The notes under the pieces were generated by a model. The model did no database searches. It was not told where the DNA came from and saw nothing but the letters and a program-made list of their open reading frames with translations. Positions 42,103 to 51,723 of a stretch of DNA of 57,387 nucleotides are shown one piece after another. Numbering within the stretch: position 1 is the stretch's first letter; every line of letters starts with the position of its first letter. Both the position numbers and the translations under genes were made by a program. Origin of the DNA: a candidate division KSB1 bacterium (GTDB lineage Bacteria > Zhuqueibacterota > Zhuqueibacteria > Zhuqueibacterales > Zhuqueibacteraceae); NCBI GenBank assembly GCA_034506175.1, contig JAPDQB010000042.1, positions 1 to 57,387 of the forward strand. Direction: 5' to 3'.

Positions 42103-44742
42103 GTGAGCAAGTCTTTTCTAAAAATTTTCAGCATTGCTGTTTTTTTCTTGTTGCCCTGTTTTGCCTCGGCGCAAGTTCCCGCCCAACGCGATTCCATTGC
42201 CATTTCAAAAATTGATTCGCTGGCGCTGGCGTTGCCTGATTCCGCCCGCGCCGACACGACGCGCGAACCATCCGGTTTGGATGCCCCCATTGATTTTGAA
42301 GCGCAAAAGATCGATCATGATCTCGATCTTCGCCTCACCTATTTATACGGCAAAGCCAAAGTCAAATACAAAGGCATGAGGCTCGAAGCCGGCATGATCA
42401 CGGTGGACTGGAACAAGCGCCTGCTGATCGCCGAGCCGATGCCGGATTCGCTGATGACGAACAGCCAGGCAAAGAATGGCGCCAGCAAAAGCGTGCATGA
42501 TGACAGCCTTATGAAATCGGAGCGCGGCTATCCGATTTTCTCCGACAGCGGTGACCGCATGACCGGCGAGCGGATGGAATACAACTTCGCCACGGAGAAA
42601 GGCCGCGTGCTGCGCGGCCGCACCGAATTTCAAGACGGCAAATATTTCGGCGCGCAAATCAAGCGTGTCGACAGCCAGACGCTGTTTGTTTCCAACGGCA
42701 TTTACAGCACCTGCGACCGCGAAGAGGATCCGCATTTTCATTTTTGGAGCCGCAAAATGAAAATCGAGGTCCAGAAAAACGTCGTGGCCAAGCCCATCGT
42801 GCTGTTCATCGGAAAAATTCCCATGGCGATTCTGCCGTTCGCATTTTTCCCCACGCAAAGCGGCCGCCGCTCCGGCTTGATCATCCCGCGCTTTGGCGCG
42901 ACTCAGCTCGAGGGCCGCTATCTGCGCGAGCTGGGCTATTATTGGGCGATCAGCGACTACTTCGACGCGCGCGCGACGGTCGATTATTACGAGCGCTCGG
43001 GCTGGCTGGCGCGCGGCAATTTTAATTACGCCAAACGCTATGCCTTCACCGGCAGCATCAGCGGTTCATTCACCCGAAAAAATTTTGTCATCGACCAAAG
43101 CAAGGAACGGCGGTGGGATATTGCCTTCGGCCACAGTCAAACGTTCGGGCGGTCGGCTTACTTGAACGCCTCCGGAACGTTTGCCAGCAGCAATTTCTAC
43201 CGGTTTTTCAGCAGCAACCGGCAGGAGCAGCTCCGCCGGACTCTGCTGTCGCAAGCCACGTTCAGCAAAAGCTTCGGCAACAGCACGAGCTTCAGCGCCG
43301 CGGTCAGCGATTATAAAAATCTCGACACCGGTTCCTTCGAGCGTTTGCTGCCGAGCTTCAGCATCAGCTTCGGCCAGCGCCAGCTTTTTGGCAAACGCGA
43401 TCCTTCCAAGAGAACCTCCGGCGGCAAAGTGGACGAGCGGCATTGGTATGAGAATTTTTATTACAACCTTTCCAGCTCGGCGCAAAATCGTTATTCCAAA
43501 GCCTCGGATACTTCGAAGGTGGATCGGTTAAGCTCCGCCATTCACAACATGAGTCTTTCGCTCAACGGCATCAAGGCCTTTTTCCCGTGGTTGAGCTTGA
43601 ATCAAAGCATGCAGATCACGGAGAATTGGTATGATCGCGCGACGGATTATTTCATTCAGCCGGACGGCAAAGTCGGCAGCAAAACGCAAAAAGGCTTTGC
43701 GGCGCTGCATGTGTTTAGTTACAACGCCTCGACGAACACGAAAATTTATGGCACGTTTCAACCGAATCTCGGGCCGGTTCGCGCGCTGCGGCACGTGATG
43801 GAGCCGAGCCTCGGTTTTTCCTTTCGCCCGGATTTTTCCGATCCGTTGTGGGGATATTTCCAACAAGTGACGCTGCCGGACGGCACGACGCAAAAACTCG
43901 ACCGCTTCAACGGCGCGACCCCGCGCGGCAAGCAGGCCAGCCTGAATATGTCGCTGCGCAATTTGTTTCAAATGAAAACGGGACCCGACGGCAAGCTTAA
44001 AAAGATCGATTTGTTCACGCTGACTTTTTTTACTTCGCATAATTTTGCCGTGTCAGAATTTAAACAGGCGGATTTAAGCTCGTCGCTGTTTGCGAATCCG
44101 ACGCAAAATATTTCCTTCAACATGAGCGCATCGCATAGTTTTTATGAGTATGATGAAAAGCTCGGCCGGACCGTGAATCGCTTTCTTTTTAAAAAGAATC
44201 GCGGGATTTTTGACAACCGGTATTTGCGGTTGACAAATATCAACGTCGGATCAAGTTTTCGCTTTCAGGGCAAAAGCGGCGAAGCCGGGGCGCGGCCTTC
44301 GGCAGAAAGTGCGGAAGAATCGGAAGAAACACTGCCGGGCCTGGCTCGGGATCGCCTCGCGCCTGAAACGTATTTTACCGACACCACCGTGCCGTGGCAG
44401 GCGAGTTTTTCTCTGAGCCTCAATCACAACCGCAGCAATCCTGCCAAGCCGACGACGACGGCGCAATTGACGCTGGACAACGCCAATCTGCAATTGACCA
44501 AAAACTGGCGCGTCGGCTTGTACGCCGCCTTTGATTTACGTGAAAAAAACATGATCGATCAGCGCTACACCATTTTTCGCGATTTGCACTGCTGGGAGAT
44601 GCAATTTTTCTGGACGCCGACCGGTTTCAGCAGAGGGTTCTACTTTCGTCTCGGCATCAAAGCGCCGATGCTGCAAGACATCAAGCTCGAAAAGCGCGGC
44701 GGCCGGACGAGCGTGTTTGGCGGGTCGTCGTATTTTTATTAG
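42103..44742 (+). CDS. lptD: LPS-assembly protein LptD-like outer membrane protein
   Basis: 879 residues with a signal peptide (IFSIAVFFLLPCFASAQ), a short OstA-like N-terminal domain (about 60-220, YGKAKVKYKGMRLEAGMITV) and a long beta-barrel of alternating strands ending in aromatic residues (FGGSSYFY), as expected for outer membrane insertion. LptD inserts LPS into the outer leaflet. The C-terminal Phe/Tyr signature and length fit the FCB-type LptD. GTG at 42103 is the start; the stop is TAG. LptE and the rest of the Lpt system are not in the window. Confidence 0.88.
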   Translation: MSKSFLKIFSIAVFFLLPCFASAQVPAQRDSIAISKIDSLALALPDSARADTTREPSGLDAPIDFEAQKIDHDLDLRLTYLYGKAKVKYKGMRLEAGMITVDWNKRLLIAEPMPDSLMTNSQAKNGASKSVHDDSLMKSERGYPIFSDSGDRMTGERMEYNFATEKGRVLRGRTEFQDGKYFGAQIKRVDSQTLFVSNGIYSTCDREEDPHFHFWSRKMKIEVQKNVVAKPIVLFIGKIPMAILPFAFFPTQSGRRSGLIIPRFGATQLEGRYLRELGYYWAISDYFDARATVDYYERSGWLARGNFNYAKRYAFTGSISGSFTRKNFVIDQSKERRWDIAFGHSQTFGRSAYLNASGTFASSNFYRFFSSNRQEQLRRTLLSQATFSKSFGNSTSFSAAVSDYKNLDTGSFERLLPSFSISFGQRQLFGKRDPSKRTSGGKVDERHWYENFYYNLSSSAQNRYSKASDTSKVDRLSSAIHNMSLSLNGIKAFFPWLSLNQSMQITENWYDRATDYFIQPDGKVGSKTQKGFAALHVFSYNASTNTKIYGTFQPNLGPVRALRHVMEPSLGFSFRPDFSDPLWGYFQQVTLPDGTTQKLDRFNGATPRGKQASLNMSLRNLFQMKTGPDGKLKKIDLFTLTFFTSHNFAVSEFKQADLSSSLFANPTQNISFNMSASHSFYEYDEKLGRTVNRFLFKKNRGIFDNRYLRLTNINVGSSFRFQGKSGEAGARPSAESAEESEETLPGLARDRLAPETYFTDTTVPWQASFSLSLNHNRSNPAKPTTTAQLTLDNANLQLTKNWRVGLYAAFDLREKNMIDQRYTIFRDLHCWEMQFFWTPTGFSRGFYFRLGIKAPMLQDIKLEKRGGRTSVFGGSSYFY

Positions 44743-44886
44743 CAAAGAGGCCAGCGCAAGCGTAGGGTGTGCCTTCATTTTGGGTTTCCAGCGAGGGGTT
44801 CGTAATGCTTCAGCTGGGGATCGTAGCGCAAGCATCCTACGGACGCAACCTTGCTTGCAGACAAGATGTCCAATGTCACTAACTTT
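44743..44886. other. non-coding gap with repeat fragments
   Basis: No gene is seen. It contains GTAGCGCAAGCATCC (44819-) and GCAGACAAGATGTCCAATGTCA, which recurs as the reverse complement (GACATTGGACAAGATGTCTGC) at 45259-45279. These are fragments of the GTAGCGCAGAC repeat family flanking a transposase relic on both sides. Confidence 0.5.
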
Positions 44887-45225
44887 TCACGACAGGCGCC
44901 TGGGCTTTGAATTCTTGCATATATTTTTTTCGGGCCTTTTTCGATCGCCGGCGAGAACGGGATAAAGTCGTGGAGGTGTTCGCACCGCTCGTAGCTCGAA
45001 CCGCTGGACTTTGCGCTGCGGCAGTTTGCATTTTCGTAAGCGCGCCAGAAGACGCCACAGCACGGATTCGAGCCGCTTCGAGATGGGGCGTTGCGCATCC
45101 GGGCTCAAGTGATCCGCCGCCCCGCTCTTGACATGAGCGATGACTTCATCCTGGGTGTGGTCTTCGCTCAACGGTTGATAGATGAGACCCCAGAGCAGAA
45201 CGATCGGTGTAAATTTGTGCTCATG
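44887..45225 (-). pseudogene. N-terminal relic of an IS4-type transposase
   Basis: Read on the minus strand from 45210: TPIVLLWGLIYQPLSEDHTQ, then DEVIAHVKSGAADHLSPDAQ and RLESVLWRLLARLRKCKLPQ. The phrase LWxxxxQxLSEDHxxxxxVA is typical of the N-terminal part of IS4-family transposases. Only about 110 codons persist; the catalytic DDE core is absent and no terminal repeats are identified. It lies between lptD and rdgB and is flanked by related short repeats. Confidence 0.45.
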
Positions 45226-45265
45226 TTTTGTTAACTAACGCCGACCAAAAAGTTATTGACATTGG

Positions 45266-45324
45266 ACAAGATGTCTGCGCAACATTTTCATCGTGATGGC
45301 TGTGCTCACGTACATGACAATTTC
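45266..45324 (-). repeat. dispersed repeat, copy C
   Basis: The reverse complement of this stretch matches copies A (5651-5706) and B (23218-23275): TTGTCATGTACGTGAGCACA...CCATCACGATGAAAATGTTGCGCAGACATCTTGTC, with a few substitutions. It lies immediately upstream of rdgB. Confidence 0.8.
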
Positions 45325-45366
45325 TTTGGAATAACAATGGCATTCGGTTCTTTAAATATCAAGCCG

Positions 45367-45978
45367 ATGAAAAACACCGCCTCTCTCTTTAAAATCGTTC
45401 TCGCCACGCGCAACCAGGACAAAATCATCGAAATTCGCGATGCTCTTGCCGGTTTGTCCATTCAAATTTTTAATCTCGATTCTTTTCCCAACGCCCCGGA
45501 AGTGATTGAAGACGGCGAGACCCTCGAAGCGAATGCCATCAAAAAAGCGCTGGCGATTCATCAACACACCAATCTGCCGGCGGTTGCCGACGATACCGGC
45601 CTGATGGTCGAGGCACTCGACGGAGCGCCCGGGGTTTTTTCCAGCCGTTTTGCCGGACCCGGTGCGACGTATGCCGACAATGTACAAAAACTTTTGCGCT
45701 TAATGAAGGGCGTGCCGCCGGCGCAACGGAGCGCCGAGTTTCGGACCGTCATCGCTTTGGCGGTGCAGGGTAAAACGCATGTGGTGGAAGGCCGCTGTCG
45801 CGGAGAAATCACGCTGGCACCGGCCGGCAGCAACGGCTTTGGCTATGATCCGGTTTTTTTCGTGCCGGAGTTAAACAAGACTTTTGCGGAATTGACGCTG
45901 GCGGAAAAAAATCGGGTGAGCCATCGGGGGCGTGCGCTCAACGCGTTCAAAGTTTTGTTGCAAGAAAAATTTTTATAA
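45367..45978 (+). CDS. rdgB: RdgB/HAM1 family non-canonical purine NTP pyrophosphatase
   Basis: 203 residues: KIVLATRNQDKIIEIRDAL, VIEDGETLEANAIKKA, VADDTGLMVEALDGAPGVFS, GFGYDPVFFVP and KNRVSHRGRA are all family hallmarks, including the (S/T)HRxRA nucleotide-binding end. It hydrolyses dITP, XTP and ITP to monophosphates, keeping deaminated bases out of DNA. ATG 45367 or 45337 are both plausible starts; sequence further upstream is a repeat. Confidence 0.93.
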   Translation: MKNTASLFKIVLATRNQDKIIEIRDALAGLSIQIFNLDSFPNAPEVIEDGETLEANAIKKALAIHQHTNLPAVADDTGLMVEALDGAPGVFSSRFAGPGATYADNVQKLLRLMKGVPPAQRSAEFRTVIALAVQGKTHVVEGRCRGEITLAPAGSNGFGYDPVFFVPELNKTFAELTLAEKNRVSHRGRALNAFKVLLQEKFL

Positions 45979-45984
45979 AAATAA

Positions 45985-46011
45985 AACCCCACAATTTTGT
46001 GGGGCTTTTTG
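45985..46011 (+). terminator. intrinsic terminator after rdgB
   Basis: CCCCACAA (45987-45994) pairs with TTGTGGGG (45997-46004), with a T5 tract after it and an A-rich 5' flank. It can serve both rdgB and the converging minus-strand membrane protein gene. Confidence 0.9.
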
Positions 46012-46037
46012 TTGTAAAACAATTTTGTCGCAGCCAA

Positions 46038-46505
46038 TCACGCCACGGCTTTTTTGCGACTCAGGCCGGCGAGAAAGTAAACTAAAGAGCCGACGCCCCA
46101 TAGGAACAAACTCGAAACCAGTCCGGCCACGACATGCCCGCCCATGTGCAACCAAGTATTCAAATTGCCGCCGTGCGCGAGATCGGTATAATACGTATCA
46201 ATCCTGCCAAAATCATCGATGGCAATGCCGAGAAGAATGAGCGCCGCCGACGACATGCTGAGTGTGAGAGCGATTCCCAGCAAATCCCGATAACTGCCCA
46301 TGCCTGCTGCATTCGCGCGAACGGCGTAGACCACCATCAGCACCAGTAAGAGAATGGTGACGCTGGTAAAATGGGTCCCCTGAGTATAGGGAACGTTAAA
46401 CACCGGTTTCATCAGAAACCGAATCACCGAAACGAGCGCCAGCAGATAAACGCCGGTTCTGCAGTGCTGCCAATACTTGCTCAGAGATTTGTTGAACAAT
46501 TTCAT
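46038..46505 (-). CDS. four-helix membrane protein, unknown function
   Basis: 155 residues with about four transmembrane helices: TGVYLLALVSVIRFLM, SVTILLLVLMVVYAVRA, LLGIALTLSMSSAALILLGI and GHVVAGLVSSLFLWGVGSLV. A cytosolic basic tail (SRKKAVA) follows. GGAGGCG precedes the ATG. No family is recognised. It is probably the second gene of a minus-strand unit with the alpha/beta hydrolase, whose stop lies 19 bases upstream of its start. Confidence 0.75.
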   Translation of the reverse strand: MKLFNKSLSKYWQHCRTGVYLLALVSVIRFLMKPVFNVPYTQGTHFTSVTILLLVLMVVYAVRANAAGMGSYRDLLGIALTLSMSSAALILLGIAIDDFGRIDTYYTDLAHGGNLNTWLHMGGHVVAGLVSSLFLWGVGSLVYFLAGLSRKKAVA

Positions 46506-46524
46506 ATCGCCTCCGGTTTTGAGG

Positions 46525-47517
46525 TTAATGAATGGCGTCCTGCTGCTTGGTTAATCCTTGGATATCACCAACGGTTTGCAAAAGACGCAGAACCGCCTGC
46601 GTGTAGGTTTCGCGATCAGTGCGAAAAGCTGCACCATGCGGTGCGTTTGGAATGACGACGAGAGTTTTGTGCGTGCTCGGCGAAGCCTCGTAAAGCGCCC
46701 GGGCGATTTGCGGCGGCATGCGCTGATCGGCGCCGCCGGCAATAAAGAGAATCGGGCGGTCGCCGATTTTCTGCACCGCGCGCCGCAGGTCAAAATCTTC
46801 CGAATTGAAACCGATCTGCCATTGCGTGAACAGAATCAGCTCGTCCACAATCGGGAATTTCGGCAGGCGCAGCCAGTTTCTGGCATGATGGGTGATGGTT
46901 TCGTCAAACGAGAGAAAGCTGCTGTCGATAATCAAGCCGGAAATTTTTGGCTCTTCGGCGGCGGCCAGCAACGCCGCGGCGGCGCCCATGGAAACGCCGT
47001 AGACGACAATCGGACCTTTGAATTGCAGGCTGTCGCTCAAATAATGCACGGCGCCGATGATGTCGAGCCGTTCGAGATAACCCATGCTCGTCAGCTCGCC
47101 ACCGCTTTGGCCGTGGCCTCGAAAATCCAGTAACAGACCGGCGTATCCTCCCTGCCAAAATTTTTCGGCGCGATCCACCACTTCCAGGCGCGAGCGAAAC
47201 AAACCGTGACAATAAATAACTGCTGCTGGCGCCTCTTCGCGGGGAAAATACCAGCCGGAAAGCGACACGCCGTCGCGCGCCTTAAAGGCAATGGTGAGAA
47301 ATGGTTGTTCGCTCGAAATGGCGCTCGCTGTAATGTTGCGGTCCGAAGGCCGGGAGCCGGCGTGGGTCAGCAAATAGGAAAATCCAAACGGCACCACAAA
47401 AAAAATGAAAACGAAAATTAAAATGCCCAAAATCATGAGGATGCGACGCAGCCAACGCCCGGGCGATGATTGCTTGGAGCGGTTAGAAGCAATGGCAGAC
47501 GGAGTTGATCCCGGCAT
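46525..47517 (-). CDS. membrane-anchored alpha/beta hydrolase
   Basis: 330 residues: a cytosolic N-terminus, one transmembrane helix (ILMILGILIFVFIFFVVPFG) and an alpha/beta hydrolase domain. The nucleophile elbow is YGVSMGAAA, the oxyanion region VIYCHGLFRSR, the acid is Asp in AGGADQRMP and the base is His in NAPHGAAF. It resembles the BAAT/YqkD-type hydrolases. Substrate unknown. It probably shares a transcript with the downstream membrane protein. Confidence 0.87.
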   Translation of the reverse strand: MPGSTPSAIASNRSKQSSPGRWLRRILMILGILIFVFIFFVVPFGFSYLLTHAGSRPSDRNITASAISSEQPFLTIAFKARDGVSLSGWYFPREEAPAAVIYCHGLFRSRLEVVDRAEKFWQGGYAGLLLDFRGHGQSGGELTSMGYLERLDIIGAVHYLSDSLQFKGPIVVYGVSMGAAAALLAAAEEPKISGLIIDSSFLSFDETITHHARNWLRLPKFPIVDELILFTQWQIGFNSEDFDLRRAVQKIGDRPILFIAGGADQRMPPQIARALYEASPSTHKTLVVIPNAPHGAAFRTDRETYTQAVLRLLQTVGDIQGLTKQQDAIH

Positions 47518-47589
47518 AACTGAATCGGGTTAAAATTCAATTCGAATTTTCAACCATCCTGAAAAACACTCGCTCAACGGGACAGCATG

Positions 47590-48831
47590 TCATGTTGGTT
47601 CTTGCTGCGGTAATTCTGCGATGGTTTCATCAGCGATTGGCGCCGCTTGAGGCTCGGCCATCAATAAAGCCAAGCCGCTGGCCGCCAAACTGCACGCCGC
47701 GGCGAAATAGGCCACGGCGTGAAAGCCGAATCGTTCAAATAAAATCACGCCCAGCGCCACCGCCACGGCGATGGCAAGCTGTGAAATGCCATTACGGAGT
47801 GCGATATAGGCGCCGCGTTCGTTTGCCGGAACCAACTCGCTGATCAACGCTTGGAACGGGCCTTCGCGCAGCGCCATCGCCAAACCGCCGGCGGCGCAAA
47901 AGAGAAAGACGCTGGTTCGCGTTTGCACGGCGCTTACCGCCAAAAGAATGGCGGCCAACAAAAGGCTGCTCAACGCCATCATCCGGCGTTTGCCCAAGTG
48001 ATCGGCCATCCAGCCGCCGCCCAGCGCGCCGATCACTGAGGCCACACCGGTTATCATGAACACCACGCCAATCGTGGCGATGGACATGCCGAACGCCGTC
48101 GTCAGCCAAACGCCGAGATACGTCACCAGCCCGGCGACCGCGGCTGAAACTGTGATGGCGAGCAGAAGGCCCATGCGTGTGGCCTTTTGCGCCAAATAAC
48201 GTGGATAGTTTTGCAGTTGCTGCCGCAAAACTTTTTTGACGGAATGATCGCGTTCATCTTTTTGTGAAGCTGCCGGCGACCAAGACGGCTGTACGAGCAA
48301 GCCGAGGATGAACGCCAGCGCAATTTGCAGAAGATATAAGAGTCTCCAGCTCCACGCCGCGGTGATCCACGCGCCGAGCGGAACGGCGATGACGGCAGCA
48401 ATAAAATAAATCGCGCCGACCCAACCCATGGCCCGGCCGCGGGCGGAATAATCGAACAAATCGGCCACTTGCGCGATCACGCACGCGGAAATCGTGCCGC
48501 CGGCCAATCCGGCCAAAACGCGCGCGGCAACGTAATGTTCAAAGTAACCCGCGAAATAAGCCGCGCTGGCGGCGCCGGCCAAAGCCCACGCGGCGGCGCG
48601 CAAAAAAATCAGCCGGCCGATTTGATCCGACAGCGGCCCCACCACCAGCGCCCACAACGCGGCGGCAATCGCGTAGGCGCTGACCGCCGTTCCCATCAAC
48701 GCTGGACTGACGGAAAAATCCTCCGCTAATTTGGGCAGGATGGGTGAAATGATTTGCACATCCGCCAGGCCGAGCAATAAAATGCCCAGCAATAAACCGA
48801 ATAACCACAGTCGTCGTTGTGCCACCATCAT
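47590..48831 (-). CDS. major facilitator superfamily transporter
   Basis: 413 residues with about 12 transmembrane helices. Motif A appears after TM2 as GPLSDQIGRLIFLRAA, and again after TM8 as GWMADHLGKRRMMAL. The N-terminal LADVQIISPILPKLAEDFSV resembles drug/metabolite exporters of the DHA1 type. Substrate is unknown. It stands 72 bases upstream of the hydrolase gene on the same strand, so the three minus-strand genes may form an operon. It is divergent from lpxK. Confidence 0.88.
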   Translation of the reverse strand: MMVAQRRLWLFGLLLGILLLGLADVQIISPILPKLAEDFSVSPALMGTAVSAYAIAAALWALVVGPLSDQIGRLIFLRAAAWALAGAASAAYFAGYFEHYVAARVLAGLAGGTISACVIAQVADLFDYSARGRAMGWVGAIYFIAAVIAVPLGAWITAAWSWRLLYLLQIALAFILGLLVQPSWSPAASQKDERDHSVKKVLRQQLQNYPRYLAQKATRMGLLLAITVSAAVAGLVTYLGVWLTTAFGMSIATIGVVFMITGVASVIGALGGGWMADHLGKRRMMALSSLLLAAILLAVSAVQTRTSVFLFCAAGGLAMALREGPFQALISELVPANERGAYIALRNGISQLAIAVAVALGVILFERFGFHAVAYFAAACSLAASGLALLMAEPQAAPIADETIAELPQQEPT

Positions 48832-48911
48832 GCAGAAGAGCCGAGTTTATGCTTGTGAAAAAATAAACATTTTTTTATGTTAGTCAAGTCGAAAAATCGT
48901 TTATTTAAAAA

Positions 48912-50045
48912 ATGGCGTTCATCAAACCAATCAGAAGACGGCGTCGTTCGGTGCAGCCGCAAGCGCTTGCCAAATTTCGCTGGCTGCTCGCGCCATTATT
49001 GCCGTTGTTGTGGCTGTTTCGCTTCGCGGTTTTTGCAAGAAATTTTTGTTATGACCACGGCTTTTTTAAACGCGTGCGGCTGCCGGCGTTCGTGACCAGC
49101 ATCGGCAACCTCAGCGTCGGCGGCACGGGCAAAACGCCGGCGACGATCTTTTTGGCCACGGCGTTGCGGGATGAGGGCTGGCGCGTTGCCATTGTCTCCC
49201 GAGGTTATCGTCGCGAAGGCGCGGCTGCGGTAGTCGTCAGTGACGGGCGTCGCATTCTCGCAGACGCCGTCACGGCCGGCGACGAGCCGCTGTTGATGGC
49301 GCAAGCCTGTGGCGGTGTCCCTGTGGTGGTCGCGCGCGACAAGACAACCGCCGCGATGGTTGCATTTGAAAAGTTTGCGCCGGATATCATTCTCGTCGAC
49401 GACGGTTTTCAACACCGACGATTGCAGCGGGACATTGATATCGTGATGGTCGACGCGCGAACGCCGTTGAGCAATCTCTGGTGGTTTCCGACGTGGCCGA
49501 TGCGGGAGCCGGCGGCGGCGCTGCGCCGCGCGAAGTTTATCATTCTCAACACCGGCGGCAACGATTGTGAGCAGACGATGAAACAATGCTGCCGATACAC
49601 AACGGCGAAAATTTTTTCCGGCGCCCTGCGAGGCCTCGGCTGGCGTGAATTAACCGGTGCCTCCAAAATGTTGCCGGTTGAATTTGTCAAAGATCAGCCG
49701 GTTCTATTGGTCAGCGGCATCGCGCATCCCGAGCGTTTTCGCGAAGCGGCGGAAAAATTCGGCGCCCGCGTTGTTGATGAAATCATTTTTGCGGATCATC
49801 ACCGTTATCAGGAAAACGACCTCCGCGCCATCGAATCAACACGCAAAGTTTCCGGCGCACGGTATATTTTAACCACAAGCAAGGATGCCGGCAAGCTCGG
49901 GTTGTTATCGGGCGCAGCAGCGGCACCGTTTTTAGTTTTGGAAACGGCTTTTGAAATCGAGCCCGCGTTTCTGCCGGCGTTGCGTGAAGCCATCAGCGTT
50001 AAAGCCATCAAATTCAACGGGCTTTACCATTTGAATGAAACATAA
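48912..50045 (+). CDS. lpxK: tetraacyldisaccharide 4'-kinase
   Basis: 377 residues of LpxK. The membrane-associated N-terminus is followed by VTSIGNLSVGGTGKTPATIF (Walker A), a conserved SRGYRREG, VARDKTTAA and LVDDGFQHRRLQRDIDIVM. It phosphorylates the 4' position of the lipid A precursor at the inner membrane. With lptD it shows that the organism makes lipid A-based LPS. Other lpx genes are not in the window. Confidence 0.94.
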   Translation: MAFIKPIRRRRRSVQPQALAKFRWLLAPLLPLLWLFRFAVFARNFCYDHGFFKRVRLPAFVTSIGNLSVGGTGKTPATIFLATALRDEGWRVAIVSRGYRREGAAAVVVSDGRRILADAVTAGDEPLLMAQACGGVPVVVARDKTTAAMVAFEKFAPDIILVDDGFQHRRLQRDIDIVMVDARTPLSNLWWFPTWPMREPAAALRRAKFIILNTGGNDCEQTMKQCCRYTTAKIFSGALRGLGWRELTGASKMLPVEFVKDQPVLLVSGIAHPERFREAAEKFGARVVDEIIFADHHRYQENDLRAIESTRKVSGARYILTTSKDAGKLGLLSGAAAAPFLVLETAFEIEPAFLPALREAISVKAIKFNGLYHLNET

Positions 50046-50206
50046 CTGCCGAATTTACAAAAAGCTTGTCAATGAAAAAAAACTTGCGAATCTCTCGGCG
50101 GTTTCGTATTTTTCATAAACTGTCAAATATTCGATTTATCAGCAAATCACCAGCAGGCTTCGCAATTGATTTCCCTTTTTAATAAAAAGCTTTTGAGATA
50201 ACGGTC

Positions 50207-51691
50207 ATGGAAGAAAACTTGAATGATTTTTCGGAATTTGAAGCTGAATTTCCCGCTTCAACCGAACCGGTGCAGGAAACACCCTCGGCTCACGACAGCG
50301 ATTCGAGCCGATTGGGCAAAAGCAAGCGCTACTCGATTCTTGTCGTTGACGATGACAAGAATATTTGCAAAATGATCGAGATCAACCTGCGCAAGGAAAG
50401 AGAGTATGACATCGAAGTGGCCAACAGCGGTGAAGCCTGTTTGAAAATGATTCGCGAGCACGTCCCCGATCTGATCATGCTCGATATTCAGATGCCGGGC
50501 ATCGACGGTATCGAAACGCTGAAGCGCATTCGCGACGAGGAACCGCGCATTCCGGTGGTGATGATGTCGGCGCACGGCACGATTGAAAAGGCCGTGCAGT
50601 CGATGAAACTCGGCGCGTACGATTTTATCACCAAGCCTTTTGCCAGCGACCGCCTGCTGGTGACGGTGCGCAACGCGCTCACCACCAGCTCGCTGAAGCA
50701 GGAAATCGACACGCTGCGTTCCGAGTTGAAGAGCCGGTATCAATTCAAAAACATCATCGGCCAGTCCGGGAAGATGCAGGAAGTTTTTCGCGCGCTGGAA
50801 AAGGTCGTCAACAGCAACGTCACGGTGCTGATTCAAGGTGAAAGCGGCACCGGCAAAGAGTTGATTGCACGCGCGATTCATTATCACAGCCCCACGCGCA
50901 GCAGCAAACCCTTTGTTGCGGTGAATTGCTCGGCACTGCCGGAATCGCTGCTGGAAAGCGAGTTGTTTGGCCACGAAAAAGGCTCGTTCACCGGCGCCAC
51001 CGGCCGGCGCGTCGGCAAATTCGAAGTCGCCAACGGCGGCAGCATTTTCCTCGACGAGATCGGCTTGATGACACAGGCGACGCAGGCGAAGGTGTTGCGC
51101 ATTTTGCAAGAGCGCGAGTTTGAGCGCGTCGGCGGCAACGAAATGGTGAAGGTCGACGTGCGGGTGATCTCGGCGACGAACAAGGATTTGGAAGAGGCGA
51201 TCAAAACCGGCGAATTCCGCGAGGATTTGTATTATCGCATTTCGGTGTTTCCGATCAAGCTGCCGCCTTTAAGGGAACGCAAGGAAGACATTCCCTTGCT
51301 GGCAGCGCATTTTCTCGACAAATACGCCAAGCAGGAAAGCAAGGAGCTGGAGGGCATTGCGCCGGATGCGCTGGAATTGCTCATGGCGTATAATTGGCCT
51401 GGCAACGTCCGCGAATTGGAAAATTGCATCGAGCGTGCCGTGGTGCTGGCCAGCACACGCGAAGTGACACCGAAGGATTTGCCCAACAGCGTGCGCTCGA
51501 TCGGCGAGAAGAAAATTTACGAATCCGACAACACACTGTCGAGCTGGATCGAGAAGCTCGAAGAAGACGCGCTGCGCAACGCCTTGCTGGAGAACGGCGG
51601 CAACATTTCGCAAACCGCCAAGAAGCTCGGCATCGGCCGTGCCACGATTTATCGCAAAGCCAAAAAATACGGTTTGCCGATGGTGAAGTGA
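50207..51691 (+). CDS. sigma-54-dependent response regulator with GSFTGA loop
   Basis: 494 residues: an acidic N-terminal extension (1-40), a receiver (about 42-160, phosphoacceptor Asp93 in MLDIQMPG), an AAA+ domain (about 185-420; Walker A GESGTGKELIARAIH) and a Fis-type helix-turn-helix (GNISQTAKKLGIGRATIYRK). The sigma-54 contact loop is GSFTGA (HEKGSFTGATGRR) rather than GAFTGA, a known natural variant. There is no kinase gene nearby. It is a second NtrC-type regulator and is not a duplicate of the one at 37398. Confidence 0.93.
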   Translation: MEENLNDFSEFEAEFPASTEPVQETPSAHDSDSSRLGKSKRYSILVVDDDKNICKMIEINLRKEREYDIEVANSGEACLKMIREHVPDLIMLDIQMPGIDGIETLKRIRDEEPRIPVVMMSAHGTIEKAVQSMKLGAYDFITKPFASDRLLVTVRNALTTSSLKQEIDTLRSELKSRYQFKNIIGQSGKMQEVFRALEKVVNSNVTVLIQGESGTGKELIARAIHYHSPTRSSKPFVAVNCSALPESLLESELFGHEKGSFTGATGRRVGKFEVANGGSIFLDEIGLMTQATQAKVLRILQEREFERVGGNEMVKVDVRVISATNKDLEEAIKTGEFREDLYYRISVFPIKLPPLRERKEDIPLLAAHFLDKYAKQESKELEGIAPDALELLMAYNWPGNVRELENCIERAVVLASTREVTPKDLPNSVRSIGEKKIYESDNTLSSWIEKLEEDALRNALLENGGNISQTAKKLGIGRATIYRKAKKYGLPMVK

Positions 51692-51723
51692 CGGAACCCT
51701 TGCTGGTCTCAAATCAAAACTCT

